This document shows positions 25,487 to 38,189 of a stretch of 64,000 bases of DNA, piece by piece (the stretch's first letter is position 1; every line of letters starts with the position of its first letter). A program made the position numbers and the translations under genes. The DNA is from Campylorhamphus procurvoides (taxonomy: Eukaryota; Chordata; Aves; Passeriformes; Dendrocolaptidae): positions 124,001 through 188,000 of the forward strand of contig WBMV01003341.1 of NCBI GenBank assembly GCA_013396655.1, written 5' to 3'. Below the pieces are notes generated by a model, which saw nothing but the letters and a program-made list of their open reading frames with translations, searched no databases and was not told where the DNA came from.

Positions 25487-28400
25487 TTATTTATATGCCT
25501 GAGGTAACTCGGTTAACCAACCTGCCGTTAGTGATGGAGGTGCCTTAGATAACTGAATTGTTCCAGGTGACACAGATTTCCCCCTTGCTACATTATGAAG
25601 AATCACCCAGTACAGTGTGGTTTTCAAAGGTAGGCTCAGTTAGTCTATTAGTCACATGCACAAATTATTTTTATATAAAATGAATAAAATTATGCACAGA
25701 ATAGGACCTTGGGAAACTGTGTTACAAATCGCATTTCATCCCAAAAGTTTTAACCAATGCCTTCTTCTCTTTCAGTCAGTCCAGTTTTGTCCACATTCAA
25801 TTCTTCTAACAGTATGTGTTCTGTTCTATTATAATTTTAAGTATTATGCCATACAGGAGATTTTTTTTTCCTTATTTTAGAAATAATCTGAAAAGTGGGT
25901 TCTTTTTATTGCTTGGGTACAAGGGTAATTCCTTGAGATCTCTGGTGTGGGAGACTTAGTAATTAGTGTTATTTATCTGGGATGTTGATGTTTATGTGCC
26001 AGCTATGTGCTCCATTTAAACTCACAATAAAGCAGACCAGATGAGTCTTACCCTCCAATGACAAGCTCAAAGAGAATGACTACATGAGGTTTAGCTGTCT
26101 CCAGTTTATGTTTAAAGCTAGTGGAGAAAATTCTTATTGTACATATTTAAAATATCTCAGTAATCTAAACAAGCAGGGTTTTCTCAAACTGCTCTTCTGA
26201 AGAGTCCCACAATTTCCTCCAGAATAAAGCCTTAAAGAGAGTTTTAGAATACAGCAACAGTGCTAGTGGAAATGCTGGTTAAGAAAAAACCTTGAATATA
26301 TTTAAAAATTATTTCCCCAATTGATTCTAATGCTTATTTTAAGGGTAAAATCGACTGATCCTGCCCACAACTCAACTGACCTATTAATAATATATAGGTT
26401 TATATGTGTAGGAATATAAAATAAGGGGGTATTAGCTGGTGTCTCCTAATAAATGAAGATGAAAGAGGTGAAGCCTCATTCATAAATGAATTTTGTGACT
26501 TTCCTGAAATTTAAAGATTTACATTAACATAAAATGGGTGTAGCAGATCAGAAAAGTTCTTTTGTCAATAATAGCATATTATGTGATGATTAGCAATTAA
26601 TAATCAGGTTGTAGGATGTAGTTGCAAGTAAATAAGAGGAAGTTTGGAAATTATGAAGAACAATTGAGGATATGTATACAATAAAGCTGTGGTATTTCAG
26701 AGATTGTAGAATGAATTAAATAATGAATAATTATAAATTAAATTTTGAAAATATATCAAATTAAACTAAGACTTTCTTAGATATTGATTTCACAGGTTTT
26801 AGAACTTAACCTGGCTGACATTCTTGAGGTATATTTTTGCATGGTCTTATGAGGTGATAATACAGGAAATGGACTAAAAGATACACTCAGGACTGCACAC
26901 ACATCTGTGAGTGAGAAGCATGGGAATTTATAAGACATGTTCCATTATGCTTGTAGGAACCAGTTGGTAGCTGATCCATTTCTCAACCATTGAAAGAGTT
27001 CATACTGTATTGCTAGTGCTCCATTTTTTTTGGGTTTCTGTGTTCCAGGAAAACCATCTTTTCCACTTTCCATGACATATTTCAGCTTTGTAGGCTAACC
27101 ATTCCCTATCTTTTTGTGCTGAAGTAATGAATAAATATTGTTATTATTGTAATTGTTCTTATTATTGCTGTTGTCATCATCACCACCATTATTATTAATA
27201 ATATTAATATAATGATATTATATACCATAATCTTACCTTGAATTTCACAGAAGTAAAAGAAGTAAAGTTCTTAAAATATCCATTGCATGGAAAGTTTTTC
27301 AAAGCATACATATTTTACTACTTTGAAAAGGTGCATCTGTTATGCAACACAGTATTAATCATCTTAATTCTACCTCATTTTTTCTTAGAGAGGATCTGCT
27401 TTTTGCAACACTATGGCTACTGTTGCATTCTTTTACCCCAATGTAGAAAAATGCTGTGGACCTAGGTTAAACGAGCATTATCCATTCCCAGCCACAGAAC
27501 AGAGAGATGAGATCTTTTACTGACGTCAGAAATTTGCATCTGAGACCTAACTTTTCTCTGAAGCAGGGAAAAGAAACTAAGAAGCAGGCAAAAAAATATA
27601 CAACACTCAGTTTCCAGCCCTTGTTCACTAATAAGTATACAGAGTCACAGGAAGCAAATAAAATCTCTTCTTCAAACAGATTTTTAAATGCAAATTTTAA
27701 ATTGTAAATTACCTTATGATTTGGAAATCTCTGCCATCCCAGCAGGTGGGAAGGATTTAGGCATCACTGGAATGCTGAAGATGAAACTTTCCAGACATGC
27801 TACTGTCAGGTAGATTAATATTTGACCTGAAACCTTCACGGTGCTCGTTTTGCTTCCTGCTAACCCTGTAGTATCAGTGACTATGCTGAGATAGCTTAAC
27901 CTGAGATGTCAGAGGCTGATCAGTTGAAGTGAAAACTCTCTGGAAAGAAAAAAAAGAAAAAACGATGCTTAAAGCAGCTAGTATATCTTGCCTGGAAAAC
28001 AGTTTTAGGAAAGGAAATTAAATAATTTATCTTGGAAATGGATCTGTGCTGAGAGTGAGTGCAGAAATCTTAGATATTGCCAGAGATGCAACATACTCTG
28101 GATTTCCATAGTGTTTACAACTTCGCAGGAATCTGCCCAGAAAGCATACCAGAGACACTAACATTTATTCAATCTTTATAGAAAATTCAGGCCCTGTTTA
28201 ACTTACAAAGGGGCAAAGAACTATAGCCTGCACATACCCTGCTTCCTCTGTGGAGTAGGACAATTACACTATATTGAGATGTTTGCTATCTTTTTCAGTA
28301 TCTTATGCATTTATCAAGTTCTCAAGGAGTATTTTTGTTTCATAAGGCCAAAATTCAACACCATGTGTGGATATGCCTTATATTTCATTTTACCTGTTGA

Positions 28401-30505
28401 GGAATCCAATATCTGTAAAGGATGCCACGTAAGTGACCCATATTGTGGGCTTCTGGGAAGCCTTCCTGGACTGAGGAAGTTACGTCTTTGCATCTCATAA
28501 AGAATTTTGCATAATCACAGTAAGCAAACAATGAATGTAGGAATTAAATTAATGTAAGAATAATCTACCCTGTTCCTGCAGTATGCTACTGTCATATATT
28601 AGACATGGCAGAGTGGCCTTTTTCTTCAGGAAAATGTATTTGATGTTGTCTTTCAAAAATGAAAACTAAACTCTACTTTAACAAATATGTTATATTGAAG
28701 TAAATTAAGTTTGCCAGCAAGGTGTACATTCTGGAATGAATTTTCTTTTCTTTTTGTTACTTAGGATATTCAATTAAACAGGACAGCGAGCAGCAATGCA
28801 GAACAGGACATGTTGATAACTGACAGCTAGGGGAAGCAAAATATTTAAAATCATACCTGCACATTGTCATCTTCTGAGTTACGTTTTAGTCTAAGCTACA
28901 TCAAATAAAATGAGGTATTGTTACCATGATATAAAGCACCATTTGATATCCATGTAAAATTAAAGTTATTGTGCACCCTGTTCCTAGTAAGTGAAAGTAT
29001 GTGTTATATATCTTACCCTAAAATGAGATTGCTTGCTGGACAAAGGCTTTCAGAGATGGAAGCTGCAATATACTCCTAAATGTGGCTGGGAGACAAAAAG
29101 TGCTCAGAGGATTATCGTGAGAGACACTAATTTTGAATGCACAATAGACTCCTGTTACAAGGTTGTTTGTCACTTTTCAGGAATAACAGATTTATAAAAA
29201 CAACATTAAAGGGATCGGGCATGTAAAAAATATCTAAGGCCTTATAAAAAATTTCAAAAGCCTTGGCAATCACTCTTCAAACTCTATAAGAAAATTTTGC
29301 TAATTATTCACTTAAAATGTGTCTGGGACATGTCCATTCTAAGATTCATATTTCAAAAGAAAAAGTAATTACATTTTAAAATAAAGTATAATTAGTGTAC
29401 CGTAACATAGGCAAGGAAAGATGAAAACCCTGGATTTTAAAGTCATACAGTGACCAAAAATTATATTAGAAATTTCTCTAATAGTTTATTTTTTGCAGAG
29501 AAAATTATTTTCAGACTTTGTTTATTGATTTCCACAGACAAAAACTGTCAAAAAACTTAGATAGAAAGATACCAGATTGGTGTCTGGAGAGGTGGAATAA
29601 TCAGAGTCTTCTGAATTGCTGCCCAAAAAATTTGCTAAAATATGTCAAATTGGTCCCAAAACCAAAAACACAGCCTTTCAGCTGCTGCTGCGCAAGTTTT
29701 ACAAGTGCCATATTGGCCATGAAACAAAACACAGTTTCTCAGCTGTTCCAATTCTTCATACTGAGCACATACAAATGAAGTGTAAATAATATTTTTATTT
29801 TTCAGAATCAGCAGAGCTGAAACAGTGCAAATGAGGAAAATACCCACTTGGGTCTGCAAGTGTAAAGACTTAAAAGAAAGTGGGAATATTGTTAGGAGGA
29901 GCCTTATGGATGCTTATGTTTCATTGTATTCGTAGCGTGGCAAAGATTATTTAAAAATAATCAGTGGATCTTTGTGTTGTACTTAGAAACTCTGACAGGT
30001 GATGGAACTAGAGAGTTCAGAAAGATTCAGAAGAGAAGAGTGAAGAGACTCCAGCAGAGAAATGCTCCAGATTGAGATGAGCTGTGGGACTGTGAGAATG
30101 AGGGAGACAAGGAGGATGTGCTCTGCTTCCTGCCACTGTCACTCCAGACCCTTTTGCCTGGGCATTTTCAAAAGAGGTGAAAATTAAGAAGAAAACATAA
30201 ATAAAACATAAAGAGAGACACCAGACTTTAGAGAACTGCCAAATTGAACCTCAGGGAAGAACCACTTTTCCCTGTGCAATCTCAGCCTGTGTTTCCATGA
30301 ACACTTGTGTGGCCCTAATGGAGTGCACTTTCCAAAAGGGCAGGGCTGTCTTTCCCTTCACTGTCTCAGATGTTTCCCTCCCTTTTTCCCAGCTCCAGTA
30401 ATCATAACCCTGTGCCTTTCTTTGCATTGGCCAAGACAGTTTTTGAACTCTTATATAAACCATTCGATTTCACAGTCCAATAGAAAATCATCCATCTTTT
30501 TCTGG
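25487..30505. other. Unassigned AT-rich DNA
   Basis: Five kilobases with no supported gene. It includes a decayed trinucleotide tract near 27136-27222, listed separately. Open frames do not exceed 90 codons and carry no recognisable motifs. Confidence 0.5.
27136..27222. repeat. Imperfect (TTA)n/(ATC)n microsatellite
   Basis: A run of interrupted triplets: TTATTATTG, CTTATTATTG, GTCATCATCACCACCATT, ATTATTAATAATATTAATAT. It is an old, point-mutated trinucleotide microsatellite. Confidence 0.7.
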
Positions 30506-30622
30506 TTTTGGCTTGGTTTGGTTTGGTTTTTCGTAGTGGTTTTTCTGTTTGTTTGTTTGTGTTTTTTTGTTTGGTTTGTTTTTTTCAGTGTTTTGGTTTG
30601 TTTGTTTGGTAGGCTTTTTAAT
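30506..30622 (+). repeat. T/G-rich simple sequence, (TTTG)n-like
   Basis: The plus strand holds almost only T and G, with repeated GGTTTGGTTT and GTTTGTTTGT. The open frames across it (for example residues KTNQTKKHKQTNRK on the minus strand) are translations of the repeat, not proteins. Confidence 0.85.
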
Positions 30623-31077
30623 GTGTTTTTTTGATAGGTTGGTGACATGTCTCAGGTCAGAACTGGAACAAAATGGGAGTGTGTGGCCAGGACCAGATAG
30701 AAGAAGAGAAAGGTAGACAAAAGCCTGAGTACCATATTTCAGAGAATGAGCTGTTGCATCAGTGCATTGCAATTCTTGAAGCTGCAGCCTCAGTACTTTT
30801 TGGTGACACTGATATAAAAGGATTAATTTCATATGGATCCTTACTTTTCCAAATAAAGGAAGCACTGGTCAATGCTCTGGCTTGGAGTCCACTTCATGTG
30901 CTTATCAGCTAAAGGCTGAGCTATAATAACTAGCCTTTCCAGTGATTAGAGATAGCTTTGAACTATCAACTTGTGCTTAGTTTACTTATGGGATGTTCTC
31001 CAGAAACATCAAATACAAATTTTATTAACAAAAGGTGTATATTTAAAGTCTAATTTGTACTAAATGTCTGCATTTTA

Positions 31078-31112
31078 TATAAAAATATAATTATAGATAT
31101 TATATTTTTATA
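31078..31112. repeat. Perfect 14-bp AT-rich inverted repeat
   Basis: The arms TATAAAAATATAAT (31078-31091) and ATTATATTTTTATA (31099-31112) are exact reverse complements around a seven-base loop. All stem pairs are A-T. Confidence 0.85.
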
Positions 31113-31117
31113 GAAAA

Positions 31118-31142
31118 AATATAACTACTGATAGGTTATATT
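31118..31142. repeat. Second AT-rich inverted repeat, 8-bp arms
   Basis: AATATAAC (31118-31125) and GTTATATT (31135-31142) are exact reverse complements around a nine-base loop, five bases after the 14-bp hairpin. Confidence 0.75.
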
Positions 31143-32287
31143 ATGTATGTTAACCTGTATGTTATTCAAGAGAATTAATATATAAAATAAATCCTACTGT
31201 TCTTGTAGGATATCGATAACTATTCATAATTAATAACAACATAATAACTATATTTTGATTGCCATGGTTCAAGGGAAACAAATTGAAATTGTCATAAGAT
31301 TTAACATGCTTTGCTAGTGAATAAGAAAACCTTTCATTCATGTATATTATTGATATGGGAAGTTCAAAGTTTGACTGCTTTCCAAATTTATCATAATATT
31401 ACCTCTCTTGACAAACCCTGCCTAAATATTTCTACCTTCGAGAAATTTTGCCTAAATATTCTTGATGGGGAAGCACAATAATAAGTATTCATGATATTAC
31501 CTTGATGTCTCTTGGGCTTGACGTATTTCCTCTGCTTTTTAGTTGGGATATTTAAGGCAAAGATGATGGAGACATTCTAGTGAACTAGCAATCTTGGAAA
31601 TACCTTTGCTGGGGAATGAAAGACTGGAATGAAAGACATCTGATCAGATTAGGAGGAATTTAAATGTATTAGTCTGCTGTGTTTGAAACGCAATGTGTTC
31701 TTCCCAACCTCCATTTTCCATAAAGTAAAGAAATAACAGCTAAGGCCCTGGGGAATCGCAAGCTGTAGAGGAGAGATTAATTGGTGTCAAGTAGGGACTA
31801 GTAAAGGATCAGCTGATGCTAGAAGAATTAGGCTGCAGGAAACATTTTATAGTTGTCTTTCTCACTGAAAGCATGGCATTGTTGTTCAACAGTCTAGTGC
31901 CTTTCCTTCTGTTAGCCTCAGTGAAGCTTTTAGCTGGGGAAGAAAGTGGATAATTAGCATTCCATTTGGACGCCTGCAGACCAGCAGTCTAGAATACTAA
32001 ATAGCTTTGTAAAGTAGGAATGGTTTGAAGCAATTCATATTTCTTTACCTAGGATGTCTGAAATGGAGGTTTATATATTTCTTTTTAAAAAAATTCTTTG
32101 CTCATAACTTCACATCTGCTTTTGACGTTTGAAACTAATCCCCTTGATATTTGATGATAAATTCCTAAACTGGAGGTGTGGAGGAAGAAGATGATAAAAG
32201 TGCTTCTACACATGTTATAACAAGTATCCCATGTCACTTGGGATCTCTGAGCACTGTGTTGAAGGTATGGAAACACAGGATATTAGT

Positions 32288-32885
32288 AATCATGGTGATT
32301 TAACCCCAGTAGGTAGATTTGCCCTGCACAGCTGCTCACTCACTCTTCCCCCAGTGGGATGGGGGAGAGAAGCGGAAGGGTAAAAGTGAGAAAATTTGTG
32401 GATTGAGACAAAGACAGTTTAATAGGTAAAGCAAAAGCTGAACACTGGAGTACAGCAAAAGAAGGAGTTCATCGGCCACTTTCCATGGGCAGGCAGGTGT
32501 TCAGCCATCCCCAGGAAAGCAGGGCTCCATCATGCTTAACAATGACTTGGAAAGACAAATGCCACCACTCCAAACATCTTTCCAGTTTCTTCTTCTTCCC
32601 TGAGCATGTCCTATGTCCCCAGCATGATGCCAGATGGTCTGGGATATCCCTTGCATTGGTTGGGGTCAGCTGTCCCGGCTGTGTCCCCTCCCAGCATCTT
32701 GTGCACCCCCAGCCTCCTCACTTGTGGGGGTGGGGTGAGGAGCAGAAAAGGTCTTGATGCCGTGTGAGCCCTGCTCAGCAATAAATAAAACCCTGTGCTA
32801 TCAACACTAGTTTAATCACAAATCCAAATCACAGCCCCATACCAGCTACTATGTAGAAACTTAACTCTAAGACAAACCCTGCACA
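32288..32885 (-). mobile_element. Solo LTR of an avian endogenous retrovirus, minus strand
   Basis: This is the same family as 11898-12480 in opposite orientation. On the minus strand it starts near 32885 and ends near 32288 (GGTTAAATCACCATGATT, where the usual terminal CA has mutated). The block AGCTGTCCCGGCTGTGTCCC (about 32669) is the reverse complement of the GGGACAGGTGACCC-type block of the other LTR. The poly(A) site is kept as TTTAAT on the plus strand (32418-32423, ATTAAA on the minus strand). The TATA region near 32605-32630 is corrupted. No internal viral sequence adjoins it, so it is a solo LTR. I find no clear target duplication. Confidence 0.9.
32418..32423 (-). terminator. Poly(A) signal of the minus-strand LTR
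   Basis: ATTAAA on the minus strand within CCTATTAAACTGTCTTTGTC, the standard poly(A) position for this LTR family. Confidence 0.6.
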
Positions 32886-33947
32886 ATAATGCCAGGAATA
32901 AAGCTTATGTTGACAACAGCACATCCTCTTGTCTGATGTGCTCTCTTGTTTTATCGGTGGGCACAATGCTCCCTTTAGAGGATTCATCATTCTAGTTAAT
33001 TTTTTTCTAACTCCTTTTCTTGCCTGATCCTGAGGGTACACAAGGTACAGGCACTTATTTACTAATTCTTGTGACATTATGTTATTTCTTCTATCAAAAC
33101 CATTATTTCTACACCAAGCAGTGAATTCTACTGCACAAACAGGAATATACAGCCTTTCTTGGAAGCAGAAAATTCAGGAAATCAGGCAAACAGCTGCCCA
33201 GAGTGCTTAGTTCAAGGTGCTTGTCAGAATAATGTGGAAACTCTTAACAGAGTCTTCTTTATACCTGCTTTACAGAACTGCACTGTGAGGGATAGAATAA
33301 AAAAGGTGTGAAAACTAGAATGATCATATTCTTTGCTTTTCTTCCTGAGGTGTGTGCATGTGTGGAAAACATGGTGGTGATCTGGACAGCTGTCTGGGGG
33401 CAGGTGGAAAGCACTGGTGAGCAGCACACCAGCTCTCTCTGTGACTCTCTTCTCTGATCATCCAGACTGTGGAGGTATCAGCTGCACCAGGACCAGATGA
33501 GTGCTTAAGTCCATGACAGGGTGGCTTAGTCCAGAAAATACTTGGATCTGCAAAGTACACCCAGCCTTTTCTCCTGTCAAGCACTGAAAAGGGTGATTCT
33601 CCTTATATAGTTTTATATACACCTTATATAGCTGTAATTTTCTCTCCTGGCCATGACTTTACCTCCCAGTTTTGGAGCCTGTACAGATACCTCTCAGCCA
33701 CAATCCCTCACCAGCCTTCACCTTGCTCACACCCCAGGACCCCATTCTTGCCAGCAGCCTTAGCAATGATGCAGCAGGGCTGGGCTCCAGCTCGCCAAGT
33801 CCCAGCCCTGCCTGGCCATGGGTTCTCTTGAGCCAAATCCACCCACAGGTCCATGTCCCAGTCTGTCCCTATCCCCAGAGGGTTGTCCAATGCCCAGGGG
33901 TGGAGCTGGACAGGGCAGATGATGAAATACAATGAAGCATATCCTCC
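32886..33947. other. Unassigned DNA with a GC-richer part
   Basis: From about 33350 to 33940 the sequence is richer in C and G than its neighbours and contains a TATATAG doublet (33605-33633). It sits between an LTR and a CR1, so it may be part of an unrecognised repeat, but I cannot name it. Open frames on both strands are under 100 codons without domains. Confidence 0.4.
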
Positions 33948-34580
33948 TGAGAGCCATGTCCGGTCATGGCAAGGAGACGAAAACTGGGAACAGCCAGCAT
34001 GCATTTACAAATCATGCCTGAGCAGTCTAATTGGCTTCTCTAGTGAGACAGATGGCTATGTTGACGAGGGGAGCGGAACAGGGATTTTTCCACAGCTAAG
34101 AGGACAAGACGCGATCAGGGTGTTTAGACTTGTGTGTAGAAAATTACCTGGATGACCAGCTTCAAAGAGTTTTGATCAATGCTATGAAGTCCCAGTGGCA
34201 TCCAATTTCCTCAAGGGTTAATACTGAGACCTTTTAACACCCTCACTAGTGACCTGCCTAATGGACTGGAGTACACCCTCAGCAAGATTAGGGGTGTAGC
34301 AGGAACAGTCAATATTCTGGACAGTATGGCTACATTTCAAAGGGGCCCCAGAAACTGGAGAAATGAGATGACAGGAGCCTTATGAAGTTCAATCAGGGTA
34401 ACTGCAAAATTCAGCATCTGGGATGGGGTAATCCCATGCAACAGCACAGGCTGGGAACCAGCTGACTAGAAGGTTACTTTGAAGGAAAGGACCTGAGTGG
34501 CCACTTTGCCCTGGGCAGTATTTGTGGAAGGGTTTCTGGAGTACTGTGGCAAGTGTTTGCCATCAAAGGAGTTAAAAACT
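33948..34580 (+). mobile_element. CR1 LINE ORF2 fragment, plus strand
   Basis: The text GGTCATGGCAAGGAGACGAA, ACTGGGAACAGCCAGCATGC and TACAAATCATGCCTGAGCAG is the CR1 ORF2 segment before the RT palm. Further on, CCCTCACTAGTGACCTGCCT and GGACTGGAGTACACCCTCAG follow, and the fragment ends near TGGAGTACTGTGGCAAG. The segment that should encode FADD, after CTCAGCAAGATT, is missing. There is no 3' UTR or tail, so the copy is truncated at both ends. It is dead. Confidence 0.88.
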
Positions 34581-37500
34581 CCAGAAGACTTCAGTGTGGA
34601 TGTTTATGTCTAAGACAGTCAACCTATGCCTCCTGTATAGAAAAAAAAGAAAAGAAAGTACTATTAAAATGTGATTCAGCTGACCGATTAGGGACATCTA
34701 ATTGAAGAGAGACTAAACTGTGCTATAAGAAGTGGCTTACAATGATGGTTTTTTTTACAAAAATGCTGTAACAGGTACCTGCTATCATCAACTTGTCTTT
34801 TCCAATCTTCTTTTGTATATAAATGAAAACAAATAAAGATTAATAAGTTATAAAGAGGGAAGCTAGAAGTTAGAGGGTCTGTCTTATTCCAAGTTCGCAA
34901 ACAGACTTTATGCTGTCTAGACAAGCAGAGAATATATATTCACCTTTCCTTTTTCCTGCCCTAACATCCATGTTTGGAAAGGGACATCCTGACTTTTTTT
35001 TTCCTAAGTGAAATATGAAAACCCTACACAGATCTTTCTGAAGGAGGATAGGAACAGCGTTTTTATCATTCAGAGCTCCCAAAAGGACCATTTGAGCATA
35101 GTCTTCCTGTTCAGAGAGGAAATAGCCATTTCTGTGACTCAAATGGACTCTGAATTCCAATAATTTTCCAGCAGTAAACTATGATTCAGTTTCCATTTAT
35201 GAAGTGAAATGAGTGCTTAAATAATCAACAGTAAAGAGCCAGAAGTAGGAAATGAGCCATCCTTCAAAACAATTCCGTTCTGTTTAGTTTGGACTTCATT
35301 CCATTGTTAAAGGATTTCCTTATGTGCAAGGTGTTACAGACTAGCAAGCTGAAGCCATTCTAGGCGCAAGTATTTCATTTTATGCTCTGTGAATATGCAA
35401 TAACTGTTGGTATACCTTTAAAAATCATCTAATACAGATACTAGCCTTCCAGTGCTTTAAAGGAGGAGGCCATTACTAATGCATGCAAATAGAGCATCTC
35501 TTAAATTGCTTTAGCTCTGAGTAAGTACAAAAGCAGCCTGGCTTATCCAGCTTTGTTTAACTGAGGGCAAATTTGGAACTTATTACTTCCTCTATGTATA
35601 ACCTCAGCAAATATCACTATCTACTGATTTGTGAGCTGCAAAGATAGATAAGACTCAACAAGGTGATATGAATTCTGGAAGCTCTGTCTCTGAAGTATAC
35701 TCAGCATTTCAGGTGGTTCAAACAGACTGGAAACACATCCTTTGGGGTTAGACAGCTAGTAACATTCAGGACTGGGAGAGGCTGCACAAAAAAGTACACT
35801 TAGACACATTGCCTAAAGGCTGGTTCATGGTGTTCCCCAAGGAGCTACCTTGCTACCTCTTCTCAGCAATCTGTAGGTACAAAAAATAGTTGTTGAATGA
35901 AATGACTGATAGAAATTTTGTCATTGTATGCAGTGAGTTCAGTTCCTTATGCCTCCACTCTCCCACTCTGTCTTATTTATTCATAAACATAAATTAATGG
36001 TGAGTGCAAAGCAAAATCTATGATCTGGAAACCTCCAAATTTAGATTCTGAACTGGGGCACAAATTCAAATTCATGAGCTAGCTCATATTTCTTTAAAAT
36101 TCAAAACAATAACTTCTGCCTCATAGCTGATTGCTGAAGTGCCATAGGTGTCAAGTGTTGCCAAATTCATATGTAAGGTTCAGAATATAATGGATTTGCC
36201 CTAAAAGCCATTTAAGGTTGATTTGGTTTGTGTGGGATCTTTGTTTGGTTGGGGTTTTTTTGGTGTATTTTTAATTATTGCATGTTTCATCTTTTCTTTC
36301 TGGTTTCTGAGTAATATGCATTGTTTATTTCACAATTCTGGGCAACTCACCTTCTGAGGTGTCTAAAATATCTTTTTTAAAAAAAGTTTAAATTCTTTTA
36401 TTTTCTTTTGATTTTAGCAGCTGAGGTTTTGAGGAAAATAACAAATATTCTGACAGTTTGACAAGTCTAAATTGGAAAAGGAGTTTTGACATTCAGCCTA
36501 ATTTTTCTGTATTTGTTCCACAAACTTATTTGCAAAGCCAATATTATTTTACATGCTAGCCTGAAACCTGGATGAAAGACAAGCTGAGTGTTTCACAAGG
36601 CAGGCCACATATAAAATTTTCAGTCACACTGAAAATTAACTTCTAGGGTATTTCACCTTTTTAAATATCTATCCTACATGCTACTTTATTGAAAGGATGT
36701 TAGCTAATTATGATATATTCAGGAGCATGAGCAGATAAAGTCTGTCCTTCACAGACATGAATGAACTATGCTGTGTCAAATGTATTTCTGTCCAGGTGCA
36801 CAGAATATTTCAGACAATTTCTGAATATTTTCCCAACCTAGTTGGCTATGGATTCAGTGATAATGATTCACACAGTAAACAGTGATGTTCAGAATGTTCA
36901 TTAAATTCCATTGTCTGTTTCTTCTCTAGACAGTTATTTACCTTCATTTACAATAAGCAATTTTTCATCACGAAGAGCTTTCTTAATTTGATTGGCTGTG
37001 TCAGGCTACTTTTCTGTGGTTTTTCTTTTTTGGCAACAGTCTTTCCAGCTTGTTCTTTAACTGTCATTTGCCTTCTCCTGTATTTTAAATCTATCATGCT
37101 TCATGACAGACAGGCTTGTAATTTGGACTCTAATCATTTCTGATTCTCATGTTTTGACAGACACAGACTTGTCTTTCTGCACCTCCTTCCACACTTTCTC
37201 TCTTTATTCTGCATTTGCTTGTGGCACACAATACTCTTTGCTTAACCCTTTCCTTTTCCATCTTCCACATTTGTACAACACATACTGTAAGCAGATACAC
37301 TTTAAACCATGGAGGCGTTAGAGACACTTCCAGAAATTACTCTGTGAACTAAAAATGATGGTGTTTAAAACTATGTACAAGCATATTTATTTCATATTCT
37401 AAGGTTCCAATTGATTCAGTTTGGAAGGGCTTTAAGTACAGGTGATTTAGTTAATTAAAACCCTTTTCCTATCTCTTTTTTTTTTTAACCTCAATTATTT

Positions 37501-38189
37501 TATATTAATTCAAATTTCTGAGAAAGTCTTGTCTGCCATTGTCAGTGTTCTTAAGACCAAAACATTCCTACCTTGAGAAAAGGAGGATTCAAGTTAGAAT
37601 TCAGTTGTTTAGTTCCACCTACAAATAGCAAGACCATACTAGCTGCACCAGTTTGCTAGTGGGAAAGAGAGGTCCTCTTCCCAATGAGAATCCCAGTGAG
37701 AAGCCCCATGAAAACTGTTGTCTCTGCTTCCAGGAAAAAGCCCATGTTATAACTTCAGCTGTGCTTCCTTGAAAAAGTGAGAAGATACTTATTCTTGCAT
37801 TCAAATACACCATGTACTGCTCAAAGTCATGATCATGTTTTCACTACTTCATAACTGTGACTTTGTGGAAATCAGCCTATTGGCAACTTGTCCTTGGAAC
37901 AGTGTCTGCCAGTCACATCTAGCCTAGGCAGAGGTGAAGATTTCCTGAGTATCTTGTCCTCATCCTTACTATCAGCACAGTCAACATAAAGTGATTTTTA
38001 AAATGAAACACATGTAGTTGACCTGTGCCTTTAGTGTTTTCTCACATTTTCATGTCTCTATATATTTTAAATGTACATATATATGAACAGATACAAACAC
38101 ACACACAAACAAATGACTGAATGATTTCTTAAGTAACTTTTCATCTCTAACTGGTCAAATAGTTTTCTGAAATAAGATAAATGGCTTAG
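34581..38189. other. Unassigned AT-rich DNA
   Basis: No supported gene in 3.6 kb. At 35810-35880 a phrase resembling a CR1 VPQG region (GGTGTTCCCCAAGGAGCTAC) appears, but the surroundings do not extend the match convincingly. An octamer-type word, ATGCAAAT, occurs near 35482, which alone proves nothing. Confidence 0.45.

Larger units (their letters stand above)
30623..32287. other. Unassigned AT-rich DNA
   Basis: It contains an open stretch at 30646-30912 whose translation looks less repetitive than most here but has no domain I recognise. It also contains the AT-rich hairpin pair at 31078-31142. Otherwise there is nothing nameable. Confidence 0.45.

Noticed and set aside
30451..30648. Lysine/threonine/asparagine-rich frame on the minus strand
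   Set aside because: It is a translation of the T/G-rich simple repeat at 30506-30622.
35700..35880. Possible CR1 RT fragment (GGTGTTCCCCAAGGAGCTAC)
   Set aside because: Only about 60 bases look similar, and the flanks do not continue the match. A profile search would be needed to accept it.
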